DNA of 64,000 nt from Neorhizobium lilium (GCF_004053875.1 NZ_SBIP01000005.1:244760-308759), one strand, 5' to 3'. Positions 17,562 to 27,602 are shown, counted from the first letter of the stretch. Translations and numbers: made by a program. The notes: a model not told the origin generated them from the sequence alone.

Positions 17562-20561
17562 ATGGCACGTCAAGAAGCCAACGAGCAGTTTCTCATCACA
17601 TCCTTCCTCGATGGCGCCAATGCGGCGTATATCGAGCAGCTTTACGCCAGGTATGAGAGCGATCCCAATTCGCTTTCGCCGGAATGGCAGGCCTTCTTCA
17701 AGGCTCTCGCAGACAATCCCGAAGATGTGAAGAAGGCGGCCCAAGGCGCATCCTGGCAACGCAAGAACTGGCCGATTGCGGCCGGTGGCGATCTGGTGTC
17801 CGCACTCGACGGCAACTGGCCGGTGGTCGAAAAGGCCATCGAGACGAAGGTCAAGGCGAAGGCCGTCGAAACGGCTGCCGCATCGGGCAAGCAGATCAGT
17901 GACGCCGACGTGATGCAGGCGACGCGCGACAGCGTGCGCGCCATCATGATGATCCGCGCCTACCGCATGCGCGGCCATCTGCATGCCAAGCTCGACCCCC
18001 TCGGCATTGCCAGCGCAGTGGAAGACTATAACGAGCTTTCGCCGTCGGCCTACGGCTTTACCGAAGCCGATTACGACCGCAAGATCTTCATCGACAACGT
18101 GCTCGGTCTCGAATTCGCGACGCTTCGCGAGATGATCGAGATCCTGGAGCGTACCTATTGCTCGACGATCGGCGTCGAGTTCATGCACATCTCCAATCCG
18201 GAAGAAAAGTCCTGGATCCAGGAGCGTATCGAGGGTCCCGGCAAGGGCGTCGAATTCACGCCCGAGGGCAAGAAGGCGATCCTGTCGAAGCTGGTCGAGG
18301 CGGAAGGCTACGAACAGTTCCTCGACGTGCGCTTCAAGGGCACGAAGCGCTTCGGTCTCGATGGCGGTGAGAGCCTCATCCCGGCTCTGGAGCAGATCAT
18401 CAAGCGCGGCGGCCAGGAAGGCCTTGAAGAGGTCGTGCTTGGCATGGCCCATCGCGGCCGCCTGAACGTGCTCACCAACGTGATGCACAAGCCGCATCGC
18501 GCCGTGTTCCACGAGTTCAAGGGCGGTTCCTTCAAGCCGGACGAAGTCGAAGGCTCGGGCGACGTCAAGTACCATCTCGGTGCCTCTTCGGACCGCGAAT
18601 TCGACGGCAACAAGGTTCACCTGTCGCTGACCGCCAACCCGTCGCACCTGGAAATCGTCAATCCGGTGGTGATGGGCAAGGCGCGCGCCAAGCAGGACAT
18701 GCTGGCCAAGACCGCCGACAAGGATGGCATCATTCCGCTGTCGGAACGTTCGCGCGTCCTGCCGCTGCTGCTGCATGGCGATGCCGCCTTCGCGGGGCAG
18801 GGCGTGGTCGCCGAAATCCTCGGCCTGTCGGGTCTGCGCGGCCACCGCGTTGCCGGCACGATGCACGTCATCATCAACAACCAGATCGGCTTCACCACCA
18901 ATCCGGGCTTCTCGCGGTCCTCGCCTTATCCGTCGGATGTGGCCAAGATGATCGAGGCGCCGATCTTCCACGTCAACGGTGACGATCCGGAAGCGGTCGT
19001 CTATGCGGCTAAGATCGCCACCGAATACCGGATGAAGTTCCACAAGCCGGTCGTGCTCGACATATTCTGCTATCGCCGCTTCGGCCACAACGAGGGCGAT
19101 GAGCCTTCATTCACGCAGCCGAAGATGTACAAGGTCATCCGCGGCCACAAGGCCGTGGCAGAGATCTACGCCGAGCGCCTGATTGCGGAAAACCTGCTGA
19201 CTGACGGCGAGTTCGAGAAGATGAAGGCCGACTGGCGCGCCCATCTCGAAGCGGAATTCGAAGCCGGCCAGAGCTACAAGCCGAACAAGGCGGACTGGCT
19301 GGACGGCAAGTGGTCCGGTCTGCGTTCTGCCGACAATGCCGACGAACAGCGGCGTGGCAAGACCGCCGTTCCGATCAAGGAACTGCGCGAGATCGGCCGC
19401 AAGCTCTCGACCGTTCCGGAGGGCTTCAACGCCCATCGCACGATCAAGCGCTTCATGGAAAACCGCGCTCAGATGATCGAGACGGGCGAAGGCATCGACT
19501 GGGCTATGGCGGAAGCCCTAGCGTTCGGGTCGCTGGCCGTCGAAGGCACGAAGATCCGGCTATCGGGCCAGGACGTCGAACGCGGCACCTTCTCGCAGCG
19601 TCACTCGGTGCTCTACGACCAGGACAGCGAAGAGCGCTTCATCCCGCTTGCCAACCTGTCGCCCAGCCAGGCACGCTACGAAGTCATCAATTCGATGCTT
19701 TCGGAAGAGGCGGTGCTTGGCTTCGAATACGGTTATTCCCTGGCGCGGCCGAATGCGCTGACGCTATGGGAAGCTCAGTTCGGTGACTTCGCCAACGGCG
19801 CGCAGGTGGTGTTCGACCAGTTCATCTCGTCGGGCGAACGCAAGTGGCTGCGCATGTCGGGCCTCGTCTGCCTCCTGCCGCATGGTTATGAAGGGCAGGG
19901 ACCGGAGCACTCGTCGGCACGCCTCGAGCGCTGGCTGCAGATGTGCGCCGAAGACAATATGCAGGTTGCCAACTGCTCAACACCGTCCAATTATTTCCAC
20001 ATCCTGCGCCGCCAGGTGAAGCGCGACTTCCGCAAGCCGCTGATCCTGATGACGCCGAAGTCGCTGCTGCGCCACAAGCGCGCAACCTCGACGCTTACGG
20101 AAATGGCGGGCGAATCGTCATTCCACCGTCTGCTGTGGGACGATGCGGAAGTCATCAAGGACGGCCCGATCAAGCTCCAGAAGGATGCCAAGATCCGCCG
20201 CGTGGTGATGTGCACCGGCAAGGTCTATTACGACCTTCTGGAAGAGCGCGAGAAGCGCGGCATCGACGACGTCTACCTGCTGCGCATCGAACAGCTCTAT
20301 CCGTTCCCGGCCAAGGCGCTCATCAACGAGCTCTCGCGCTTCCGCAATGCCGAGATGGTCTGGTGCCAGGAAGAGCCGAAGAACATGGGCGCATGGGCGT
20401 TCATCGACCCTTATCTGGAATGGGTTCTGGCCCATATCGACGCCAAGTATCAGCGCGTCCGGTATACGGGCCGTCCGGCTGCCGCTTCTCCGGCAACGGG
20501 CCTGATGTCGAAGCATCTCGCCCAGCTCGAAGCCTTCCTCGAAGACGCGCTTGGCGGCTGA
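17562..20561 (+). CDS. sucA: 2-oxoglutarate dehydrogenase E1 component
   Basis: SucA is the thiamine-diphosphate E1 of the 2-oxoglutarate dehydrogenase complex: it decarboxylates 2-oxoglutarate and succinylates the lipoyl group of SucB. The 999-residue protein has the N-terminal E2-binding segment (FLDGANAAYIEQLYARYESDP), the 2-oxoglutarate/TPP region with MAHRGRLNVL, HGDAAFAGQGVV and IGFTTNPGFSRSS, and the C-terminal transketolase-type domain. Length is typical. ATG 17562 has only a weak ribosome-binding site. sucB follows by 54 bp. Confidence 0.97.
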   Translation: MARQEANEQFLITSFLDGANAAYIEQLYARYESDPNSLSPEWQAFFKALADNPEDVKKAAQGASWQRKNWPIAAGGDLVSALDGNWPVVEKAIETKVKAKAVETAAASGKQISDADVMQATRDSVRAIMMIRAYRMRGHLHAKLDPLGIASAVEDYNELSPSAYGFTEADYDRKIFIDNVLGLEFATLREMIEILERTYCSTIGVEFMHISNPEEKSWIQERIEGPGKGVEFTPEGKKAILSKLVEAEGYEQFLDVRFKGTKRFGLDGGESLIPALEQIIKRGGQEGLEEVVLGMAHRGRLNVLTNVMHKPHRAVFHEFKGGSFKPDEVEGSGDVKYHLGASSDREFDGNKVHLSLTANPSHLEIVNPVVMGKARAKQDMLAKTADKDGIIPLSERSRVLPLLLHGDAAFAGQGVVAEILGLSGLRGHRVAGTMHVIINNQIGFTTNPGFSRSSPYPSDVAKMIEAPIFHVNGDDPEAVVYAAKIATEYRMKFHKPVVLDIFCYRRFGHNEGDEPSFTQPKMYKVIRGHKAVAEIYAERLIAENLLTDGEFEKMKADWRAHLEAEFEAGQSYKPNKADWLDGKWSGLRSADNADEQRRGKTAVPIKELREIGRKLSTVPEGFNAHRTIKRFMENRAQMIETGEGIDWAMAEALAFGSLAVEGTKIRLSGQDVERGTFSQRHSVLYDQDSEERFIPLANLSPSQARYEVINSMLSEEAVLGFEYGYSLARPNALTLWEAQFGDFANGAQVVFDQFISSGERKWLRMSGLVCLLPHGYEGQGPEHSSARLERWLQMCAEDNMQVANCSTPSNYFHILRRQVKRDFRKPLILMTPKSLLRHKRATSTLTEMAGESSFHRLLWDDAEVIKDGPIKLQKDAKIRRVVMCTGKVYYDLLEEREKRGIDDVYLLRIEQLYPFPAKALINELSRFRNAEMVWCQEEPKNMGAWAFIDPYLEWVLAHIDAKYQRVRYTGRPAAASPATGLMSKHLAQLEAFLEDALGG

Positions 20562-20615
20562 TTTCAGCCGCCCTCCCAAACGTTCGAAACAATCTGACAA
20601 CCACGGAAACAGATC

Positions 20616-21869
20616 ATGGCCACCGAAATCCGCGTCCCTACTCTCGGCGAGTCCGTCAGCGAGGCAACTGTCGGCACCTGGTTCAAGAAGGTCGGCGATA
20701 CGGTGAAGGCCGACGAGCCGCTCGTCGAACTTGAAACGGACAAGGTGACCGTCGAGGTGCCTTCTCCGGCTTCGGGCGTTCTTGTCGAGATCGTCGCCCA
20801 GAACGGCGAAACCGTTGGCCTCAGCGCGTTGCTCGGCCAGATCCAGGAAGGTGCCGCCGGCTCGGCGACCGCCGCCCCGGCTGCAAAGCCTGCTGAAGCC
20901 GCGCCTGCGCCAGTTGCAGCCGCAGCTGCTCCGGCACCTGCCGCCGTTGCCTCTTCGGCTGCTTCCGCGACCTCGATGCCGCCCGCACCGGCTGCTGCCA
21001 AGGTTGCGGCCGACAACAACATCTCGACATCGGATGTCGATGGGTCTGGCAAGCGCGGCCAGGTGCTGAAGGGCGATGTGATCGCCGCTATCGCCAAGGG
21101 GTCGTCGGCACCGGCTGCTCCTGCTGCCGCTCCCGCCGCACCCCGGCCGGTCGCCACTGCCGAGGATTCGGTGCGTGAAGAGCGCGTGAAGATGACGCGC
21201 CTGCGCCAGACGATCGCCAAGCGCCTGAAGGATGCGCAGAACACGGCCGCCATGCTGACCACCTATAACGAGGTGGACATGAAGGCGGTGATGGACCTGC
21301 GCACCAAATACAAGGACGTCTTCGAGAAGAAGCATGGCGTGAAGCTCGGCTTCATGGGCTTCTTCACCAAGGCCATCACGCATGCGCTGAAGGAACTTCC
21401 GGCCGTCAACGCCGAGATCGACGGCACTGACATCATCTACAAGAACTACTGCCATGTCGGCATGGCTGTCGGCACGGACAAGGGCCTGGTGGTTCCGGTC
21501 ATCCGTGATGCCGACAAGATGTCCATCGCGGAAGTGGAGAAGGAACTGGCACGTCTTGCCAAGGCCGCGCGCGATGGCTCGCTGTCGATGGCGGACATGC
21601 AGGGCGGCACCTTCACCATCACCAATGGCGGCGTCTACGGATCGCTGATGTCTTCGCCGATCTTGAACGCGCCGCAGTCCGGCATTCTGGGCATGCACAA
21701 GATCCAGGAGCGTCCGGTCGCAATCGGCGGCCAGGTGGTGATCCGCCCGATGATGTATCTGGCACTGTCCTATGACCACCGGATCGTCGACGGCAAGGAA
21801 GCCGTGACCTTCCTGGTTCGCGTCAAGGAAAGCCTGGAAGATCCGGAACGTCTGGTTCTCGACCTCTAA
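20616..21869 (+). CDS. sucB: Dihydrolipoyllysine succinyltransferase, E2 of 2-oxoglutarate dehydrogenase
   Basis: This E2 subunit carries the lipoyl arm and moves the succinyl group to CoA. The 417-residue protein has one N-terminal lipoyl domain with the modified lysine in [10 protein letters not shown] (K43), an Ala/Pro-rich linker at about 85-130, a small E1/E3-binding domain ([17 protein letters not shown]), and the C-terminal catalytic domain ending [13 protein letters not shown]. All elements are intact. It lies between sucA and the MAPEG gene. Confidence 0.97.
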   Translation: MATEIRVPTLGESVSEATVGTWFKKVGDTVKADEPLVELETDKVTVEVPSPASGVLVEIVAQNGETVGLSALLGQIQEGAAGSATAAPAAKPAEAAPAPVAAAAAPAPAAVASSAASATSMPPAPAAAKVAADNNISTSDVDGSGKRGQVLKGDVIAAIAKGSSAPAAPAAAPAAPRPVATAEDSVREERVKMTRLRQTIAKRLKDAQNTAAMLTTYNEVDMKAVMDLRTKYKDVFEKKHGVKLGFMGFFTKAITHALKELPAVNAEIDGTDIIYKNYCHVGMAVGTDKGLVVPVIRDADKMSIAEVEKELARLAKAARDGSLSMADMQGGTFTITNGGVYGSLMSSPILNAPQSGILGMHKIQERPVAIGGQVVIRPMMYLALSYDHRIVDGKEAVTFLVRVKESLEDPERLVLDL

Positions 21870-21896
21870 TCCGGTCGCATATCAAGGGAGAGCAGC

Positions 21897-22310
21897 ATGG
21901 AACCCGCTTCGGTAAACGCCACGCATGTCGTGGTCCTGTTATGCCTTAGTGTCTTCCTGCTGCTCTTCCACATTCTCCTGCAGGGCTTTCTGGCGACGCG
22001 TGAGCTGGGCTCGACCTGGAATGCGAGCCCTCGGGACGACAACAAGCAGCCGGCAGGCTTTGTGCCCGGCCGCGCTGCCCGCGCTTCCAAGAATTACCAG
22101 GAAACCTATCCCGCCTTCATCGGGCTTCTTCTCGGTCTTGCCTTTATCGGCGATGCGTCCGGCTGGGGCGTGCTCGGTGGCTGGCTCTGGTTGGTCGCCC
22201 GCATCGTCTATGTCCCGCTCTATCTCGCCGGCATTCCCTATATCCGCTCTCTCGCGTGGGTCTTAAGTATTGTCGGACTGATCATCATGATGTTCGCCCT
22301 GCTGACCTAA
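21897..22310 (+). CDS. MAPEG family membrane protein
   Basis: The 137-residue protein has four predicted membrane helices and the MAPEG-family pattern (LHILLQGFLATRELG, RAARASKNYQETYPAFIGL, with YQETYPAF near residues 65-72). The family includes microsomal glutathione transferases; the bacterial function is largely unknown. It starts 27 bp after sucB with GGGAGAG upstream and is followed 33 bp later by lpd, so it is probably translated from the sucAB-lpd message. Confidence 0.88.
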   Translation: MEPASVNATHVVVLLCLSVFLLLFHILLQGFLATRELGSTWNASPRDDNKQPAGFVPGRAARASKNYQETYPAFIGLLLGLAFIGDASGWGVLGGWLWLVARIVYVPLYLAGIPYIRSLAWVLSIVGLIIMMFALLT

Positions 22311-22343
22311 GCTCACGGGCGGTTCAGGAAAAAGGATTTTAAA

Positions 22344-23750
22344 ATGGCTTATGATGTCGTCGTCATCGGTAGCGGCCCGGGCGGTTACGTCTGCGCGATC
22401 AAGGCAGCCCAGCTCGGCCTCAAGGTCGCGGTGGTTGAAAAGCGTGCGACCTATGGCGGAACCTGCCTCAATGTCGGCTGCATCCCGTCCAAGGCATTGC
22501 TGCATGCTTCCGAAATGTTTGCGCATGTGGCGCATGGCGTCGATCAGCTCGGCGTCGAGGTGGCAGCACCGACGCTGAACCTCGGAAAGATGATGGCGCA
22601 CAAGGACGCCACGGTGAAGTCGAATGTCGATGGCGTCGCCTTCCTGTTCAAGAAGAACAAGATCGATGGCTTCATCGGCACCGGTAAGATCGTGGCTGCG
22701 GACAAGGTTTCGGTGACGGCCGAGGACGGCAAGGTTCAGGAGCTGGAAACCAAGAACATCGTCATTGCCACCGGTTCGGATGTCGCCGGCATTCCCGGCG
22801 TCAACGTCGATATCGACGAGAAGGTCATCGTCTCCTCGACCGGCGCCATCGCGCTGGACAAGGTGCCCGGCCATCTCATTGTCGTGGGCGGCGGTGTGAT
22901 CGGCATGGAGCTTGGGTCGGTCTGGTCGCGGCTCGGCGCCAAGGTCACGGTTGTCGAATATCTCGACAAGCTGCTGGGCAGCATGGACAGCGACGTCTCC
23001 AAACAGTTCCAGCGCATGATGGCCAAGCAGGGCATGGAAATCCGCACCGAGGCCAAGGTGACGGGCGTCGAAAAGACGGCCACCGGCGCCAAGGTGACCT
23101 ATGAGCCGGTCAGGGGCGGCGACGCCGTGACGCTTGAAGCCGACGTGGTGCTGGTCTCCACCGGACGCAAGCCCTATACGGATGGGCTCGGGCTGGACAC
23201 GGTCGGCGTCGCGCTCGACAATCGCGGCCGCGTTGAAATCGACGGCCATTTCAAGACCAATGTCGCCGGCATCTATGCGATCGGCGATGTGGTGAAAGGC
23301 CCGATGCTGGCGCACAAGGCCGAAGACGAGGGCGTGGCGCTTGCCGAAATTCTCGCCGGGCAGCATGGCCATGTGAACTACGACGTCATCCCGAGCGTGG
23401 TCTACACGCAGCCGGAAGTCGCATCCGTCGGCAAGACGGAAGAAGAACTGAAGGCTGCGGGTATCGCCTATAAGGTGGGCAAGTTCCCCTTCACGGCAAA
23501 CGGCCGCGCCCGCGCCATGCTGGCAACGGAAGGCTTCGTGAAGATCCTGGCCGACAAGGACACAGACCGGGTTCTCGGCGGTCATATCGTCAGCTTCGGC
23601 GCTGGCGAGATGATCCACGAGATCGCCGTGCTGATGGAATTCGGCGGCTCGTCCGAGGACCTCGGCCGGACCTGCCATGCCCATCCGACCATGTCGGAAG
23701 CGGTGAAGGAGGCGGCGCTCGCCACGTTCTTCAAGCCGATCCATATGTGA
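22344..23750 (+). CDS. lpd: Dihydrolipoyl dehydrogenase (E3)
   Basis: Lpd reoxidises the dihydrolipoyl groups of 2-acid dehydrogenase complexes, passing electrons to NAD+. The 468-residue flavoprotein has the FAD loop IGSGPGGY (8-15), the redox disulphide in GGTCLNVGCIPSK (C41, C46), the NAD loop VVGGGVIGMELG, and the C-terminal His-Glu pair in HAHPTMSEA (H447, E452). Placement after sucAB indicates that it serves the 2-oxoglutarate complex. A strong terminator follows. Confidence 0.97.
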   Translation: MAYDVVVIGSGPGGYVCAIKAAQLGLKVAVVEKRATYGGTCLNVGCIPSKALLHASEMFAHVAHGVDQLGVEVAAPTLNLGKMMAHKDATVKSNVDGVAFLFKKNKIDGFIGTGKIVAADKVSVTAEDGKVQELETKNIVIATGSDVAGIPGVNVDIDEKVIVSSTGAIALDKVPGHLIVVGGGVIGMELGSVWSRLGAKVTVVEYLDKLLGSMDSDVSKQFQRMMAKQGMEIRTEAKVTGVEKTATGAKVTYEPVRGGDAVTLEADVVLVSTGRKPYTDGLGLDTVGVALDNRGRVEIDGHFKTNVAGIYAIGDVVKGPMLAHKAEDEGVALAEILAGQHGHVNYDVIPSVVYTQPEVASVGKTEEELKAAGIAYKVGKFPFTANGRARAMLATEGFVKILADKDTDRVLGGHIVSFGAGEMIHEIAVLMEFGGSSEDLGRTCHAHPTMSEAVKEAALATFFKPIHM

Positions 23751-23770
23751 GGCAAAACGTCCTTTAAGAT

Positions 23771-23801
23771 AAAAGCCGCTGCCTTATAGGCGGCGGCTTT
23801 T
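23771..23801 (+). terminator. Rho-independent terminator after lpd
   Basis: A 13-bp stem with one mismatch (23771-23783 with 23789-23801) and a five-base loop, AAAAGCCGCTGCC pairing with GGCGGCGGCTTTT, begins 20 bp after the lpd stop and ends in a T-run. Confidence 0.85.
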
Positions 23802-23883
23802 CGGTTTGGGCTAGCGACGTCAAGCCGCAGGACTGCTTTTCGTTTCTGCTAGAGAACTGCGACGTCAGATCGTATGGTCAGGA

Positions 23884-24408
23884 ATGAGAACCGTCAGCGA
23901 TCTGTCCAGAAAGCTTTTATTCAGCCGGCCGCTATTGCCGCACCCAGCGCTCCCCGATGCCGACTGGGCAGATTGCTACACGACTGAGGTGACCAGTCAA
24001 AGTCTGACAGCAATAGAGGCTGCGTATCTTGCCCTTACCCATTTTCCTTCCTGGGCTAGGCTATTGTTAGGCCTGCGTAACCATATCGTTTCGATATTTG
24101 GTCTGAAGTCATCTGAAAGTCTTGCCTCATCTGCACGTGAATCGATTGGCTTCTTTCCCGTAGTCAGTAAATCTGACCACCAAGTGGTGGCCGGTTTCGA
24201 TGACGAGCATCTGGATTTCAGGGTGATTATCGATGTCGTAGACGCCGGTGAGGACCGGAAATTGGTCGCGGCCACAACGCTGGTGTACCGGAAAATCCTG
24301 CTCGGCCGGATCTATATCGCCGTCATCACACCGTTTCATAAGCTGATCGTAAAGGCGATGCTGCGAAATATGCAAAAGCGGCTGTGCGCAGTCAGTTCAC
24401 TGCCGTAA
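23884..24408 (+). CDS. DUF2867 family protein
   Basis: The 174-residue protein contains a DUF2867-type domain: ALPDADWADCYTTEV near the start, then FPSWARLLLGLRNHIVSIFGLKSS, and the beta-rich DDEHLDFRVIIDVVDAGEDRKLVAATTLVYRK. No signal peptide is seen. Function is unknown. It stands alone between the lpd terminator and the convergent TraB/GumN gene, whose stop it overlaps by 17 bp. Base composition is poorer in G/C than its neighbours (24 of 60 at 24061-24120), which suggests later acquisition. The start at 23884 follows AGGA. Confidence 0.8.
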   Translation: MRTVSDLSRKLLFSRPLLPHPALPDADWADCYTTEVTSQSLTAIEAAYLALTHFPSWARLLLGLRNHIVSIFGLKSSESLASSARESIGFFPVVSKSDHQVVAGFDDEHLDFRVIIDVVDAGEDRKLVAATTLVYRKILLGRIYIAVITPFHKLIVKAMLRNMQKRLCAVSSLP

Positions 24409-25474
24409 CCGTATAACCTTGCCGCCGGATCAGTTCGACCAGACCTTCGCGGTCGGGCAAGTGGAGGGCGCCGACGGCGATGAAGACACCGCCTTCGGCC
24501 AGAATGGGTGCGGCGCGGTCGGCCATATGGTGATTGCGCTGGCGCACCACCAATTCCTCGAACTGGGCATAGCCGGCCTCGTCCCCGCCCTCGGGTGTAG
24601 CGCGCTTCAGAACCGGAATGGTGAGGCCGATATTGCCGGAAAGATAGAGCTCGGTCATGGTCTCGAAGACATCGTCCATCCTGGAGCCGAGTTTGATGGT
24701 TTCGATCAGCGACTTCAGGTGAAGGTCCATCGGTATGGCGGCAAGCGTCGAAAGCTGTTCAGCGAAGGTTTCCAGACCTTTTACCGGCTTGCCCTTGGCG
24801 GCCGCATCGAGGGCGATCTGCTTGTCGAGAAAGGATGCATTTTCGGCCTTACGCGCCGTTTCGCAGGCGGGCAGGGAAATCGCTGATGCCAGCATCCACG
24901 GCTTCATGCGCGATACGGCGGACAGGGGGATGCCCCTTTGCTTGAGGTCGGCTGTGAGAAGGGCGAGATCGTCCTTCGAGAGCAGCGTTTCCAGCGACCG
25001 GCCGTCGGTGAACATGGTGAGATCAGGGTTGGCGAAGATGCCTGCCATGGCCTTCTTCTCGTCAAGGATTTCGTCCGACTCCACCACAATTGTTCGGGCG
25101 GCGGCACTCGCTTCGGCAGCGCCCGGCGGCATGCGCAGCACCCGGGGGTCTGTCACGTGCATGGTGCCGAGCAGGTAGGATGGCGACAGGCCCGGCTTCT
25201 CGATCTTCCAGAAAATGGACTTGCCGTTGGGAATGCGGTCCGCTTCGGCAATGACTTCAGCGTAGGTTGCAGGGTTCTGCGCCTTCATGTCTTCCAGCAG
25301 ATTGTGTCCGCCGCAGGCGCCGTCTTCAGCGAGGGCCGGTGCCAGTATTCCAAGGACGATGAGGAATGACAGGAGCGCCAGGACGTGCAGCCCTGCCAGC
25401 AGCCACAGGGTCAGGTCCTGGGCGCGTTTCAGTATCATCGCGATCGAGGAGGGCAGGGCGGCGGCAATCATCAC
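24392..25474 (-). CDS. TraB/GumN family protein
   Basis: The 360-residue protein has an N-terminal hydrophobic segment (about residues 22-48) ending ALAEDGA, either a signal peptide or a membrane anchor, followed by a TraB/GumN domain. It shows the family's LLGTMHVTDPRVL and VVESDEILD segments and the C-terminal VAVGALHLPDREGLVELIRRQGY block. Members resemble Tiki-type metalloproteases with a GxxH signature; activity here is unproven. Several in-frame ATGs near the start (M1, M2, M13) leave the start uncertain. Confidence 0.85.
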   Translation of the reverse strand: MMIAAALPSSIAMILKRAQDLTLWLLAGLHVLALLSFLIVLGILAPALAEDGACGGHNLLEDMKAQNPATYAEVIAEADRIPNGKSIFWKIEKPGLSPSYLLGTMHVTDPRVLRMPPGAAEASAAARTIVVESDEILDEKKAMAGIFANPDLTMFTDGRSLETLLSKDDLALLTADLKQRGIPLSAVSRMKPWMLASAISLPACETARKAENASFLDKQIALDAAAKGKPVKGLETFAEQLSTLAAIPMDLHLKSLIETIKLGSRMDDVFETMTELYLSGNIGLTIPVLKRATPEGGDEAGYAQFEELVVRQRNHHMADRAAPILAEGGVFIAVGALHLPDREGLVELIRRQGYTVTAVN

Positions 25475-25555
25475 GTCATCCGTCTGAAAATCGATCCCGG
25501 CACCTTATGGTGCGGGGCTCCACGACCTCTTAACGCGGCTGGTAAATTTTCCGTT

Positions 25556-26491
25556 TCAAGCCCGCGGATGAGCCCGGTCGTAAACCTCCAGCAGTCTAGC
25601 CGTATCGACGCCGGTATAGATCTGCGTGGTGGACAGGCTGGCATGGCCAAGCAGATCCTGGATCGTGCGCAGATCGCCGCCGCCCGCGAGAAGATGGGTT
25701 GCGAAAGAATGCCGCAGCGCATGCGGCGTTGCGGTTTCCGGCAGGCCGAAGGCGCCGCGCAGCTTTTGCATCTCGCGCTGGATTATGGCGGGCTGCAGGG
25801 GGCCACCTCTGGCCCCACGGAAAAGCGGTTCATCAGGCGGCAGGTGGAAGGGGCAGAGCGTCCGGTAGCGGGTGACCGCCTCCAGCACGACGGGCAGGAG
25901 CGGCACGATACGGGTTTTGCCGCCCTTGCCGTTGACACGAAGCGTTGTCGTTCCCTCGGTCAGATCCGCAGGGCGCAGGGCCAGCGCTTCGGAAATGCGC
26001 AGGCCGCAGCCATAGAGAAGCGTCAGCACGGCGGCATCGCGCGCCGCAAGCCAGGGTTCCTCCTGCAGTTGCGCATCGGTCGTGACGATGTTGAGAGCCT
26101 GGCTGTTGGTCAAAGGCTTGGGCAGCGATTTCGGCTGTTTCGGCGCACGTACGGCGCCTGCGGCTGCTGCGTTGATCAGGCCCTTCTTTTCCAGATGCCG
26201 GAGAAAGGACCGCAGGCCGGCGAGATGGCGTCCGAGCGAACGCGGCCCTGAACCTTCCCTTCTGCGGTGAGCGAGAAAGGCGCGCAGATCGGAAGGGCGC
26301 AGGTTGCGGATGTCGGAAAGACTTGCCGGGCCGCCGACATGGGCGGTAAGGAAAGCCAGAAATTGCCGCGTGTCCCGCTCATAGGCATCCAGCGTATTGG
26401 CCGCGAGCCGCCGTTCGCCGGTCAGGCTCTCCAGCCACTCCCTACGTCGTTCCATGAGCTCGGGCGCTGCGATGATCAGGAGTTCGTTCAA
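25556..26491 (-). CDS. xerC: Tyrosine recombinase XerC
   Basis: XerC works with XerD at dif to resolve chromosome dimers. The 311-residue protein has an N-terminal SAM-like DNA-binding domain (residues 10-105) and a C-terminal catalytic domain with the full set of residues: R165 (GCGLRISEAL), K189, H257 and R260 (HALRHSFATH), H283 (LLGHASL) and the nucleophile Y292 (QIYTG). The TTG at 26491 gives the N-terminus NELLIIAAPEL seen in rhizobial XerC; the open frame extends to 26563, and ATG 26455 is a shorter alternative. It is divergent from the acyltransferase gene. Confidence 0.92.
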   Translation of the reverse strand: MNELLIIAAPELMERRREWLESLTGERRLAANTLDAYERDTRQFLAFLTAHVGGPASLSDIRNLRPSDLRAFLAHRRREGSGPRSLGRHLAGLRSFLRHLEKKGLINAAAAGAVRAPKQPKSLPKPLTNSQALNIVTTDAQLQEEPWLAARDAAVLTLLYGCGLRISEALALRPADLTEGTTTLRVNGKGGKTRIVPLLPVVLEAVTRYRTLCPFHLPPDEPLFRGARGGPLQPAIIQREMQKLRGAFGLPETATPHALRHSFATHLLAGGGDLRTIQDLLGHASLSTTQIYTGVDTARLLEVYDRAHPRA

Positions 26492-26629
26492 TTTGCGGCC
26501 TGTTGAATTCGATCGGATAAGGCACCAGATTGCTCTCAACGCTGTTACGGAATCCCTAAGCATCGGTCACGATGTTACTGTCGATCTTACCAAGGGACGG
26601 GCGAGCCGGTCTCACATGCTGGAGTTATC

Positions 26630-27553
26630 ATGGCGCGCCGCAGTTCCCTGACGACCTTCGGGCAGCTTGCGGAAGCGATTGCCCTGACTTCTCAAGGACA
26701 GCCAGGCCATATTGTGGATACTTTGATTGCCGAACGCGGACAGCGGATCGTCAAAAGCCCGTTCTGGCCGGTGATGCGCCCCTTCCTTTACACCGTGCTG
26801 CGTTATGGCAGGGCGATCGAGTTTGCGGATGACGTGGCGCCTCTCAACGGGTTCCAGTGCTTCCAATATATGAGCAATCTGCTGAAGCTGCAGATCACGG
26901 CGCGGCATGTGGAGCGCGTCCCAGCAAGCGGGGGCTTCATCCTGGTCAGCAACCACCCGACAGGCATTGCCGATGGCGTGGCCGTGTTCGATCTGCTGAA
27001 GAGCCGCCGTCCCGACATGATGGTGTTTGCCAATCGCGACGCGGTGCGGGTCAATCCGCGCTTTGCTGAAATGATCATTCCGGTGGAATGGCGGGAGGAG
27101 CACAAGAGCAAGCTCAAGACCCGCGAGACGCTGGTGCTGACCAACAAGGCTGTGGACGAGGGCAAGGCGATGGTGCTGTTTCCCTCCGGCCGGATCGCCT
27201 ATTGGGACGATGGCCGGCTGAACGAGCGGCCATGGAAGACTTCGGCCGTCGGGCTCGCCCGCAAGTATAATCTGCCCGTGGTGCCGATCCATATCCGGGC
27301 CCGCAATTCCGGCCTTTTCTATTGGCTCGCCAAGTGGTCTACCGAGCTTCGGGACATGACCGTCTTTCACGAGCTGCTGAACAAGAAGGGTAATCACTTC
27401 GACTTCGCGGTCGGGCATGCGATCCCGCCCGAGGCGCTGGAGGGCGATGTCGTGGAAGTCACGAAGGCCCTTGAAAACCATACGGTGCATGAGCTTGCGG
27501 CGGATGGCGATGCCCGGTTTTCCGCTGTTGCGGATGTTGCGTCCGCAGCCTGA
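26630..27553 (+). CDS. PlsC-like glycerolipid acyltransferase
   Basis: The 307-residue protein contains an acyltransferase domain with the catalytic NHPTGIADG (H109-x4-D114) and the later FPSGRIAY motif (184-191), placing it in the 1-acylglycerol-3-phosphate/GPAT-related superfamily. The acceptor is not known; lysophospholipid or ornithine-lipid acylation are possibilities. No signal peptide is evident, so a peripheral membrane enzyme is likely. It is divergent from xerC and lies upstream of priA. Confidence 0.82.
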   Translation: MARRSSLTTFGQLAEAIALTSQGQPGHIVDTLIAERGQRIVKSPFWPVMRPFLYTVLRYGRAIEFADDVAPLNGFQCFQYMSNLLKLQITARHVERVPASGGFILVSNHPTGIADGVAVFDLLKSRRPDMMVFANRDAVRVNPRFAEMIIPVEWREEHKSKLKTRETLVLTNKAVDEGKAMVLFPSGRIAYWDDGRLNERPWKTSAVGLARKYNLPVVPIHIRARNSGLFYWLAKWSTELRDMTVFHELLNKKGNHFDFAVGHAIPPEALEGDVVEVTKALENHTVHELAADGDARFSAVADVASAA

Positions 27554-27602
27554 CGTCAAATCCGGTGTTCACATTTGTTCCTCCTCAGGGCATGGTCACG
27601 CC

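Noticed and set aside
20118..21779. 553-codon open frame on the minus strand
   Set aside because: Antisense to sucB and the sucA end; Gly/Arg-rich low-complexity translation.
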